Assembly: GCA_029884515.1 (NCBI GenBank)
Contig: JAOUHR010000165.1
Coordinates: 1 to 5,452, forward strand
From: Gemmatimonadota bacterium
GTDB lineage: Bacteria > Gemmatimonadota > Gemmatimonadetes > Gemmatimonadales > Gemmatimonadaceae
Reading direction: 5' to 3'
DNA: 5,452 nt
The notes under the pieces are model-generated. The model worked only from the letters and a program-made list of their open reading frames with translations. It was not told the DNA's origin and did not search any database. Shown here piece after piece: positions 1 through 5,452 of the stretch; the first letter of the stretch is position 1; each line of letters opens with the position of its first letter. A program made the position numbers and the translations under genes.

Positions 1-1796
1 CACGCCCCTCCCGTGCGCTCGCTGCGCACGAGGTACCCGGACGGATCCACGTTCGACGCCGTGATGCTCGGCGAGACGTTCCAGGTGCCCTGCAGGAACT
101 GCGGCAGGCCGATCGAGACGTCGAAATCCGCGGTGGAGAGGAAGGTCCGCTGGTACACGCGGTCCACGCGCTTGGTGGTGTCCACGGGGTCCACGATGGT
201 ACGGATCTCGGGGAAGTCGTTCAGGTTCTCGCTGAATCGGAAGCCGCTCTGCACCTGGAAGTCGAAGATCTTGAACGGGGTCCCGAGGGCGAACGTCGTC
301 GCACGCGTGTCACGCTTGAGCCGCGTGGAATCGAGGACGCCGCCGACGTCCGTGTACCGCCACGCGAAGTCCCCGGCGGCATCGAGGTTGAGGCTCTGCC
401 GCGAGGCGAACTGGAAGCTCGGCGACGAGACGAACCAGTTCCCGATCTCGAGCGGTTTGGAGGCGATGTTGAGCGACGGGAAGTCCTGGTCCACCTGGTC
501 GCGGCCGGGATACTGGCGCCGGGTGCCGCCCACGTTGATGCTGAACGGGCCCTGCGAGCGCACGACATTGAGCTGTGAGGCGATCGTCGCGACGGCGGCG
601 AGCGGGTTGATGATCGTCTGCCGCTGCACCTGCGTGCTCGTCACGTAGTTGAGGTTCGTGGTGAGCCGCGTGCGCGAGGAGAACTCCTGGTTGTGCGTCA
701 GGCTGACCGCGGTGTTGCGGCTCCCGGAACTGAGGTTGCTCTGGGAGAGGGCGATCGACCCCGTGATGAAGCGGTCGAGCCAGCGGTAGCGCACCTCGCC
801 GTTGAGCCGCGTCCAGCCAGGATCCTGGGCCGTGGACCGCGCGCTCGACCGCCAGTCGAGCGCGATCTGGGCGTCCACGTAGTCGGAGATCGCGAAATAG
901 TAGCCGAGATTCTCCGCCGTGCGGCGATACGTCGGGCTGTTGCGGACGAGTTCGGCGAACCCGACGCGCGGGGTCAGCATGCCGGAGCGCCGGCCTTCGC
1001 GGATGTCCTGGAAGATGAACGGCAGCCACATCACGGGGACGCCCTGCACATAGAGGATCGCCGGCCGCGCGACGATCACGCTGCCCCCGACACGCTTGAG
1101 CTCCTTCGCGAGGAAGTGGTAGTGCGGGACGGAATCGAGGCAGGAGGTGATGAGGCCATCACGCCCGTACACCGTCGAGGTCCCGCCCGCAGAGTCGGTC
1201 TCGAAGGTCGCCCGGTGCGCCGCCACGCGCCAATCGGCGCCTGAGTTCGCGATGGTGCTGAAGTCGCGCGTCCGGCCCTCGCGTCGCTCGAGGTCGTACG
1301 TCATCAGGGTGCGGCCGACCACGTCGTCCCCGCGCCCCGGGTCGCGCATGACGATCGTGTCGCCGTGCGCCGAGATCACCTGGGTGCTGTCGTTGAACTG
1401 GATGGAGTCGGCGACGAGCAGCGTGGAATCGCGCTGCACGGCCGCGCGCGCGCTGTCGGTGCCCACGAGCGTCATCGTGCGGCCGACCGTGGCGAATCCC
1501 GCCTCGCGCGCCTGGTAACGGACCACCGTGTATCCCTGCCGTGCGAGGAGCGCGCGCATCACCGAGTCGTCGGGCGCCCAGTCCACGAGCTGCACGCGCG
1601 TGGCCGCCGAGTCGGGGTTGGCGCGACGAGGATCCCCCAGACGGCCGGATGGATCCTGGCCCGGCGGACGCGGCGCCGCGGGCTGCGGCGCGGGGCGCGG
1701 CCTCTGCGCCGAGACGGCCGCGGGGAGACCGGCGGCCAGCAGCAGGCAGAGCGCGAACAGGGGAGCCGCGGCGCGGCGCCACGGCCCGTGCCTCAC
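1..1796 (-). CDS. lptD: LPS-assembly outer-membrane protein LptD (OstA/Imp), 3' end outside window
   Basis: LptD is the outer-membrane beta-barrel that, with LptE, places lipopolysaccharide in the outer leaflet. The frame is open from a GTG at 1796 to the window edge (598 residues) with no stop. It was read codon by codon, because without a stop it is easily missed. Residues 1-30 form a Sec-type signal peptide: RR at 7-8, a hydrophobic core LFALCLLLAAG, and an AVSA|Q cleavage site. A Pro-rich linker (31-60) follows, then a short segment around 66-105. An OstA-like beta domain lies at about 106-220 (for example LLVADSIQFNDSTQVISAHG). The family core follows: ITSC (216-219), VPHYHF, VPVMWLPF (253-260), RRSGMLTP (269-276), ENLGYYFAISDYVD (295-308), then alternating beta-strand sequence typical of a barrel. 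GTG is the only start that keeps the signal peptide; the next in-frame ATG is residue 80. It overlaps the tatC stop by four bases. E. coli LptD has 784 residues, so a large part of the barrel is probably missing here. The family call is firm; the missing C-terminus is unseen. Confidence 0.88.
   Translation of the reverse strand, partial: MRHGPWRRAAAPLFALCLLLAAGLPAAVSAQRPRPAPQPAAPRPPGQDPSGRLGDPRRANPDSAATRVQLVDWAPDDSVMRALLARQGYTVVRYQAREAGFATVGRTMTLVGTDSARAAVQRDSTLLVADSIQFNDSTQVISAHGDTIVMRDPGRGDDVVGRTLMTYDLERREGRTRDFSTIANSGADWRVAAHRATFETDSAGGTSTVYGRDGLITSCLDSVPHYHFLAKELKRVGGSVIVARPAILYVQGVPVMWLPFIFQDIREGRRSGMLTPRVGFAELVRNSPTYRRTAENLGYYFAISDYVDAQIALDWRSSARSTAQDPGWTRLNGEVRYRWLDRFITGSIALSQSNLSSGSRNTAVSLTHNQEFSSRTRLTTNLNYVTSTQVQRQTIINPLAAVATIASQLNVVRSQGPFSINVGGTRRQYPGRDQVDQDFPSLNIASKPLEIGNWFVSSPSFQFASRQSLNLDAAGDFAWRYTDVGGVLDSTRLKRDTRATTFALGTPFKIFDFQVQSGFRFSENLNDFPEIRTIVDPVDTTKRVDRVYQRTFLSTADFDVSIGLPQFLQGTWNVSPSITASNVDPSGYLVRSERTGGA
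1793..1796 (-). other. tatC/lptD GTGA stop-start overlap
   Basis: The lptD GTG start (1796-1794) and the tatC TGA stop (1795-1793) share GTGA, the same arrangement as at pal/cpoB. Only a weak GGCGGGG lies upstream of the GTG. This makes translational coupling of lptD to tatC likely and supports both the tatC end and the lptD start. Confidence 0.7.
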
Positions 1797-2587
1797 GCCG
1801 ACGCCCCGCCGATCGACTCGGCCGCCGCGTTGCGCAGGCGTTTCTCCCGTGCCCGGTAGGTGAACCACGACACGATGATGCTCAGCTCGTACAGGCCGTA
1901 CATCGGCAGCGCGAGCAGGGCGGTCATCACGATCAGGTCGCCCGGGGTGACGACGGCGGAGACGAGCACGCTCCCCACCATGGCATGGCGCCGGAACTTC
2001 GACATCGCGCGCGGCGTGAGGATCCCCAGCGCGGTCAGCGCGAACACGACGATCGGCAACTGCGAGGCCGCGCCGAAGGCCAGGCAGGTGGTCACCATGA
2101 ACGAGAAGTAGTCGGCTGCCGTGATCATCTGCTGGAGCGACGCAGACTGGATCGAGAACAGCACGTCGAGCATCACCGGGAGCACCCATCGCCACCCGAC
2201 GTATACCCCGCTCCCGAACAGGATGGCCGCCGAGACGAGCACCGGCACCATGACCCGTTTCTCGTGCTTGTGCAGGGCCGGCGAGAGGAAGCGCCACACA
2301 TGGTAGCCGATGACCGGCGAGGAGAGGACGATGCCGACACCGAAGGCGACCTTGAGGCTGATCGTGATCGGGTCCGCCGGGTGCGTGAAGATGAGCTTCC
2401 CGCTGGGCAGGAACGGGAGCACCGGCTCAGCGAGGAACCCGATGACGTCGAGGCTCGGCCGGAGCACGACCGCGAACGCGACCATCATCGCGACCATGAG
2501 GGCCCCGAGGCTCCAGAGGAGCCGGTACCGCAGCTCCTCCAGGTGCTCCAGGAATGGCATCTCGCCCGTCGGTCCGTCGTCTCTCAT
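1793..2587 (-). CDS. tatC: Sec-independent protein translocase subunit TatC
   Basis: TatC is the polytopic inner-membrane receptor that recognises twin-arginine signal peptides and assembles with TatA/TatB to export folded proteins. The product has 264 residues, close to the E. coli protein (258). The N-terminal signature MPFLEHLEELRYRL (10-23) aligns with the E. coli HLIELRKRL segment, so E18 matches the signal-recognition residue E15 and R20 matches R17. Six hydrophobic segments lie at roughly 22-42, 72-95, 112-137, 157-182, 201-216 and 218-240. Other family marks are P55 in the first periplasmic loop, VWRFLSPALHKHEKR (97-111; F100 and E109 match E. coli F94 and E103), and VVTPGD (212-217; D217 matches D211). 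The start is ambiguous: ATG 2587 is chosen (GGGA 7 bases upstream), with in-frame ATGs at 2608 and 2560. It lies 37 bases after cpoB, and its TGA overlaps the lptD GTG. No tatA or tatB is in the window. Confidence 0.96.
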   Translation of the reverse strand: MRDDGPTGEMPFLEHLEELRYRLLWSLGALMVAMMVAFAVVLRPSLDVIGFLAEPVLPFLPSGKLIFTHPADPITISLKVAFGVGIVLSSPVIGYHVWRFLSPALHKHEKRVMVPVLVSAAILFGSGVYVGWRWVLPVMLDVLFSIQSASLQQMITAADYFSFMVTTCLAFGAASQLPIVVFALTALGILTPRAMSKFRRHAMVGSVLVSAVVTPGDLIVMTALLALPMYGLYELSIIVSWFTYRAREKRLRNAAAESIGGASA

Positions 2588-2600
2588 CGCGGATCCCGAG

Positions 2601-2615
2601 GCCGGCATCGCCGGC
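2601..2615. repeat. GCCGGC inverted repeat in the cpoB-tatC gap
   Basis: GCCGGC occurs at 2601-2606 and 2610-2615, separated by three bases. Each copy is self-palindromic, so the RNA can form a six-pair stem with a three-base loop nine bases after the cpoB stop. No U tract follows, so it is not an intrinsic terminator. It includes the alternative in-frame tatC ATG at 2608, which would be buried in the loop and stem; this favours the ATG at 2587. G+C-rich DNA produces such repeats often. Confidence 0.35.
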
Positions 2616-2624
2616 GACGCGTGC

Positions 2625-3509
2625 TTACGGGCGCCGGGCGCCGAGGAACCCCTCGGCGAGGAGTGCGGCGTCGGACTTGGGATACTTGTCGACGATCTGC
2701 TGGAAGAGCGCGCGCGCCTGCTCGGTCTGGCCGACGACGCGGAGCGCGGTGGCGCGCTTGTAGAGCGCCGTGGGCGCGCGCTGCGACTTCGGGTAGCGTT
2801 CCACGACCAGCGCGTAGACGGAATCGGCCGACACGTTGTTGCCCTCCGACGCCCAGGTCTCGGCGACGCCATAGAGCGCGTCGGGCGCGAGGTCGGAGGT
2901 CGGATACTGGGTCAGCAACTGGGTGTAGGCCGCGCGGGCCGAGCCCGCGCTCCCGCGGCGGAACTGGTCCTGTCCGAGCTGATACAACTGCGCCGGTCCC
3001 GGCCCGGCAGGAGCGTTCGTCACGGCGCCGGCGGGATTGGCCGGCGCGTTGCCGGCCCCCGCGACGGGCGGCCTGGCGTTCGCCGGTGGCTTGGTCGTGT
3101 CCCGCGCGCCCATGTCAGCCGCGGCCCGGTCCGCCGCGTCGGACTCCAGCTGTGCCCGCAGCTCCTGGATGCGGCGGGACGACTCGCCCGTGCGCTCCTG
3201 GATGGTGATCAACTGCTGGCGGATCGACTGGAGGTCCTCGCGCACGTCGCCACGCAGGCGCATGGTGGTCGCGTGCATCGAGCGCACGGTGTCGTCGATG
3301 ACGGCCAGGCTCGCCGCGACGTCGGCCAGGGCGCGCGCGAACGCCGAGTCTCGGGCGAGCAGCTCCCCACGGGTGGCGTGCAGGTCACCGCGCACGACCT
3401 GCAGGTCCGACTGCAGGACCCGCACGTCGCCGCGCGTGGCGAAGCACGCGCCGGCCGTCAGGATGACGACCGGCGCGCACAGCGCACGAATGCTTCGTGA
3501 AGCGATCAC
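2625..3509 (-). CDS. cpoB: Tol-Pal-associated CpoB/YbgF-like protein (coiled coil + TPR), probable lipoprotein
   Basis: CpoB (YbgF) works with the Tol-Pal machine in the periplasm. In E. coli it links peptidoglycan synthesis by PBP1B to outer-membrane constriction at division. The product has 294 residues. Residues 1-21 are a signal sequence with hydrophobic core APVVILTAGA, followed by C22, which fits a permissive lipobox (T-A-G-A-C). Residues 27-125 are helical with heptad-like hydrophobic spacing (LQSDLQVVRGDLHATRGEL, then LRAQLES), as expected of the trimerising coiled coil. Residues 138-172 are a Pro/Ala/Gly/Asn linker. Residues 173-285 contain about three TPR-type helical hairpins, with repeated YP-[TK]-S turns at 202-205, 239-242 and 276-279. 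The GTG start at 3509 overlaps the pal stop (GTGA), has no good Shine-Dalgarno of its own, and gives the complete signal peptide. The coiled-coil region is longer than in E. coli. Position directly after tolB-pal is the classic ybgF position, so the assignment is strong. The lipid anchor is an inference. Confidence 0.9.
   Translation of the reverse strand: MIASRSIRALCAPVVILTAGACFATRGDVRVLQSDLQVVRGDLHATRGELLARDSAFARALADVAASLAVIDDTVRSMHATTMRLRGDVREDLQSIRQQLITIQERTGESSRRIQELRAQLESDAADRAAADMGARDTTKPPANARPPVAGAGNAPANPAGAVTNAPAGPGPAQLYQLGQDQFRRGSAGSARAAYTQLLTQYPTSDLAPDALYGVAETWASEGNNVSADSVYALVVERYPKSQRAPTALYKRATALRVVGQTEQARALFQQIVDKYPKSDAALLAEGFLGARRP
3506..3509 (-). other. pal/cpoB GTGA stop-start overlap
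   Basis: The four bases GTGA hold the cpoB GTG start (3509-3507) and the pal TGA stop (3508-3506). With no convincing Shine-Dalgarno just upstream of the GTG, cpoB translation probably depends on ribosomes finishing pal (termination-reinitiation coupling). The overlap is seen directly; the coupling is inferred. Confidence 0.7.
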
Positions 3510-4132
3510 GGGAGGCGGAGGTTCTCCCCGCCCACGATGATCTCGAACTCGTCACGACGGTTCTTCGACCAGTTCTCCTCGCCGGTCCCCATCGCGACCG
3601 GGCGATCCTCGCCGAAGCTCACGACGTCGATGCGGCCGGCGTCGATGCCCTGGTCCACCAGGAAGCGCTTCGCGGCCGCGGCGCGGCGCTGGCCGAGCGC
3701 GACGTTGTAGGCGTCCGACCCGCGATCGTCGGTGTGGCCGGCGATCCGGATGCGGACGTTCGCGTTCGCCTGGAGCAACGGAACCTTGGCCATCAGAGCG
3801 GTCCGCGCCTCGGGCTTGAGATCCGACTTGTCGTAGTCGAAGTAGATCATCGTGGCGAAGGCGGCACGGGCGGCGGCCATCGCGGCACGTTCACGCTCGG
3901 CAGCCGCGGCGCGGGCCGCTTCCTCAGCGGCACGACGGGTTGCCTCGGCGCGGGCGATCGAGTCGGCGCGGGCACGCTCGGCGGCCGCGGCGCGGGCGCG
4001 GGCGGCGGCGTCGATCGAGTCCTGGTTCACGGTCGGCACCGGCGCCGGCGGCGGCGGCGCGGGCCGGCTGCACGCCGCGGAGAACGCGACGGCGAGCGCC
4101 AGTGGCGCGAGGAAACGGGTGGGGTAGTTCAT
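3506..4132 (-). CDS. pal: Peptidoglycan-associated lipoprotein Pal
   Basis: Pal is anchored in the outer membrane by its lipid and binds peptidoglycan through a periplasmic OmpA-type domain; it cycles between TolB and the wall. The product has 208 residues. Residues 1-20 form a lipoprotein signal ending FSAA|C21, with S22 at +2, consistent with outer-membrane sorting. A Pro-rich stretch (24-33) and a long Ala/Arg/Glu helix (about 38-95) precede the OmpA domain (about 96-200). This domain opens with IYFDYDKSDL and carries GHTDDRGSDAYNVALGQRRA. D135 and R150 have the same 15-residue spacing as the D271/R286 pair that binds diaminopimelate in OmpA. NRRDEFEI (191-198) is the usual terminal motif. 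The ATG at 4132 is preceded by AGAGGA at five bases' spacing and gives an intact lipobox, so the start is well supported. E. coli Pal has 173 residues; most of the excess is the helical linker. It lies 44 bases after tolB and overlaps cpoB by four. Confidence 0.96.
   Translation of the reverse strand: MNYPTRFLAPLALAVAFSAACSRPAPPPPAPVPTVNQDSIDAAARARAAAAERARADSIARAEATRRAAEEAARAAAAERERAAMAAARAAFATMIYFDYDKSDLKPEARTALMAKVPLLQANANVRIRIAGHTDDRGSDAYNVALGQRRAAAAKRFLVDQGIDAGRIDVVSFGEDRPVAMGTGEENWSKNRRDEFEIIVGGENLRLP
3908..4021 (-). repeat. Two imperfect 57-base (19-codon) repeats in the pal helical linker
   Basis: Pal residues 38-56 and 57-75 are tandem 19-residue units, both starting DSI and both ending R-A, with 11 of 19 positions identical by eye. 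At DNA level the exact ten-base word cgatcgagtc recurs at 3955-3964 and 4012-4021, exactly 57 bases apart. Alanine richness inflates the identity, but the shared DSI register and DNA word suggest an internal duplication. Confidence 0.5.
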
Positions 4133-4137
4133 ACTGG

Positions 4138-4143
4138 TCCTCT
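4138..4143 (-). promoter_or_regulatory. Ribosome binding site of pal
   Basis: On the minus strand AGAGGA sits five bases before the pal ATG (4132). It is the best Shine-Dalgarno match among the junctions here and fixes the pal start. The preceding bases are a pyrimidine-rich tract, so the site stands out as the only purine block. cpoB and lptD have weak or no comparable sites. Confidence 0.75.
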
Positions 4144-4167
4144 GAAGATTGGAAGGGAAGAAGAGCA

Positions 4168-4185
4168 TCGCGCCACTCAGCGCGA
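4168..4185 (-). repeat. Six-base-pair hairpin around the tolB stop codon
   Basis: The transcript can pair TCGCGC with GCGCGA (4180-4185 and 4168-4173) around the six-base loop TGAGTG, whose first three bases are the tolB stop codon. A pyrimidine-rich stretch (TGCTCTTCTTCCC) follows. The pairing is perfect, but the stem is short and there is no true U run. It may act as a weak attenuator or an mRNA 3'-end stabiliser between tolB and pal, or it may be chance in G+C-rich DNA. Confidence 0.35.
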
Positions 4186-5452
4186 GATGAGAAGCCGAGG
4201 CGACCACGCCGCCATTCGAGAAGCCGTCCCGCGCGTCAGCTGTCGCATTCGCCCGGATTCGGTGTCCAACACCCACAACTGCCTGCTGCCACTGCGCGAG
4301 GAGGTGAAGACGAGATGCCGTGCATCGGGCGCCCATGCAGGCTGTTCGTTGATACCGTCGACCGTCTGCTGCTTCACGCTCCGGTCCCGCAGGCTGATGG
4401 TCGCGACCTGGAACCGCCCCTCGATCTGCGTCGAAAAGGCCACGAACCGGCCATCGGGGGACCACGCGGGATCCGCCCGGTACAACTGGTCGCCAAAGCC
4501 TGACGTGGTCAGGAGTTCGGCGTTCGTGCCATCAGCATCCGTAATATATATCTCGGGGTGCCCCAAGCGCGACGTGGTGAACGCGATGCGTCGACCGTCG
4601 GGAGAGTACGTGGGCTGCGAGTTCGTGAAGCCCCCCACCGTGATGCGCACCGGCCGCTCGCGACCGTCCGCCGGCACCGAGTACAGTTCGACCTCATCCT
4701 CGCCCGAGGCGAACACGAGTGTCCTGCCGTCTGGCGAGAACGTGGGCGAGATGTTCGTGCCCGACCCGCCCGACACACGCCGCGTGCCCCCGGTCTCGAG
4801 GTCGCGGAGCACCACATGGGTCCCGTCGTCGAGCATCTCGTAGTAGGCGATGCGCTTGCCGGAGGGGTCCCACGACGCGTCGTAGCCCGAGGCGATGCCG
4901 GGGACGCGCTGCACGTTGGCGCCGTCCGAGTCGACCTGCCAGAGCGTGCCCTCGCGCACAAAGAGGATGCGCGTCGCCGCGACGCCCGCGGCGCCGGTCA
5001 CCCACCGCTCGATCTCGTCGGAGATGGCGTGCACGGAGAGCCGCCACTCCGCCGAGAGCGGGGCGCCCTTGGGCGTCAGCTCGGCCGTCTGGAGCACGCG
5101 CCCGGGGCCGACCTCGTGGAGCACGATGTGCAGGGCGCCACTCGACGTCGGCGTCACCTGCAGGACCGCGGCAGCCCCGAGGCGACCGTAGAGCTGGTAG
5201 TTGAGCTTGCCCGTCGGCGGTGCACCCGAGTCTGGGGCGATCACCGTGATGCGGTCACCGAAGTCGAGGTCGCGCGCGATGAGCGCCCGGATCGAGTCGG
5301 CGTCGGGCCCGCGGAAGGGCAGGATGTAGAGCCCGGGGCGCGTGCCCGAGGCGTACGTGAGGCCGATGCGCACGCCCTGCGAGGGCACCGGCTCCTGCGC
5401 CCCCACCGCACCGGTCGCGATCGAGAGCGCGCACGCGACGAGGGAGCTGGCG
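4177..5452 (-). CDS. tolB: Tol-Pal system protein TolB, 5' end outside window
   Basis: TolB is the periplasmic hub of the Tol-Pal system; it binds Pal through its propeller and TolA through its N-terminus. 424 residues are visible. The frame runs unbroken to the window edge, so the start codon lies outside. The GTG at 5406 is not the likely start, because the 15 codons before it encode the hydrophobic part of a signal peptide (SLVACALSIATG), with probable cleavage VGA|QEP. The mature N-terminus continues into GVRIGLTYASGTRPG, comparable to the E. coli EVRIVIDSG segment that forms the TolA-binding box. An alpha/beta N-terminal domain covers visible residues to about 155. A beta-propeller follows from RILFVREG to the end, with blade motifs SWDPSGKRIAYY, TFSPDGRTLVFAS, TYSPDGRRIAFTTSR, AWSPDGRFVAFST, AWAPDARHLVFTSSR and a closing AAWSPRL. 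Length and architecture match E. coli TolB (430 residues). pal follows immediately, as in most diderms. TolQ, TolR and TolA would be expected upstream, outside this window. Confidence 0.96.
   Translation of the reverse strand, partial: ASSLVACALSIATGAVGAQEPVPSQGVRIGLTYASGTRPGLYILPFRGPDADSIRALIARDLDFGDRITVIAPDSGAPPTGKLNYQLYGRLGAAAVLQVTPTSSGALHIVLHEVGPGRVLQTAELTPKGAPLSAEWRLSVHAISDEIERWVTGAAGVAATRILFVREGTLWQVDSDGANVQRVPGIASGYDASWDPSGKRIAYYEMLDDGTHVVLRDLETGGTRRVSGGSGTNISPTFSPDGRTLVFASGEDEVELYSVPADGRERPVRITVGGFTNSQPTYSPDGRRIAFTTSRLGHPEIYITDADGTNAELLTTSGFGDQLYRADPAWSPDGRFVAFSTQIEGRFQVATISLRDRSVKQQTVDGINEQPAWAPDARHLVFTSSRSGSRQLWVLDTESGRMRQLTRGTASRMAAWSPRLLISR

Noticed and set aside
310..1782. Minus-strand frames at 310-1029 and 1159-1782 as separate genes
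   Set aside because: They are out of frame with the continuous lptD reading frame, which has a signal peptide and conserved LptD motifs; these frames show only Arg/Ala/Pro-rich sequence.
1707..1796. Twin-arginine signal peptide on LptD, which would give a reason for pairing with tatC
   Set aside because: RR at residues 7-8 is followed by AAAPLF, not by the x-F-L-K type pattern, and outer-membrane barrels are exported unfolded through Sec.
2588..2872. Upstream extension of the tatC frame to 2872
   Set aside because: It would overlap most of the cpoB TPR region, and its sequence is Ser/Arg/Pro-rich with no TatC similarity; homologues start near the HLEELR motif.
1541..3208. Long plus-strand open frame (555 codons) across tatC and cpoB
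   Set aside because: Its translation is a low-complexity Arg/His/Pro/Asp mixture with no recognisable motif. It lies antisense to two clear genes and is the normal result of scarce stop codons in G+C-rich DNA.
4133..4176. Rho-independent terminator between tolB and pal
   Set aside because: The stem is only six pairs and the following tract is mixed C/T, with no run of U. It is kept only as a possible attenuator.
3497..4843. Long plus-strand open frame (448 codons) opposite pal and tolB
   Set aside because: It is antisense to two strongly supported genes, and its product is rich in Arg, Gly and Val without domain signatures. It is a shadow frame.
5404..5406. GTG at 5406 as the true tolB start
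   Set aside because: The frame stays open upstream and encodes the hydrophobic core of a signal peptide, which a start at 5406 would remove.
1..5452. A new defence, mobile or otherwise undescribed system
   Set aside because: Every part of the window is explained by five known envelope genes. No nuclease, transposase, toxin, repeat array or unexplained gap is present.

Overview
The window is a single co-directional block of cell-envelope genes, all read from the minus strand. From right to left (transcription order) they are tolB (5' end outside the window), pal, cpoB/ybgF, tatC and lptD (3' end outside the window). Coding density is nearly total: the two gaps are 44 and 37 bases, and the other two junctions are identical 4-base GTGA overlaps. 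I see no tRNA, rRNA, mobile element, CRISPR array or plus-strand gene.

The DNA is very G+C-rich, and third codon positions are dominated by G and C. Together, TolB, Pal, CpoB and an LPS-export LptD point to a diderm bacterium with an LPS-type outer membrane. The LptD has the 'PHY...SG-hydrophobic-x-P...GYY.AISDY.D' core that I associate with Bacteroidota/Gemmatimonadota-type LptD rather than the enterobacterial form. A high-G+C member of the Gemmatimonadota is my best guess. That is an inference from protein style and gene order, not a database match.

Layout: 5452-4177 encodes TolB, the periplasmic beta-propeller of the Tol-Pal system. 4132-3506 encodes Pal, the peptidoglycan-binding outer-membrane lipoprotein, with an unusually long Ala/Arg/Glu helix between lipid anchor and OmpA domain. 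3509-2625 encodes a CpoB/YbgF-like coiled-coil plus TPR protein, here probably a lipoprotein. 2587-1793 encodes TatC, the six-helix receptor subunit of twin-arginine translocation. 1796-1 encodes the first 598 residues of LptD, the outer-membrane LPS translocon.

Functionally, the first three genes tie the outer membrane to peptidoglycan and coordinate wall synthesis with outer-membrane constriction at division. TatC exports folded proteins. LptD inserts LPS into the outer leaflet. The spacing suggests one polycistronic transcript, probably starting upstream of the window, where tolQ, tolR and tolA would be expected. I found no new type of system. The points worth a second look are the wiring of tatC and lptD into the tol-pal operon, the lipid-anchored CpoB, the repeat-built Pal linker, and small hairpins at the tolB stop codon and the tatC start region.
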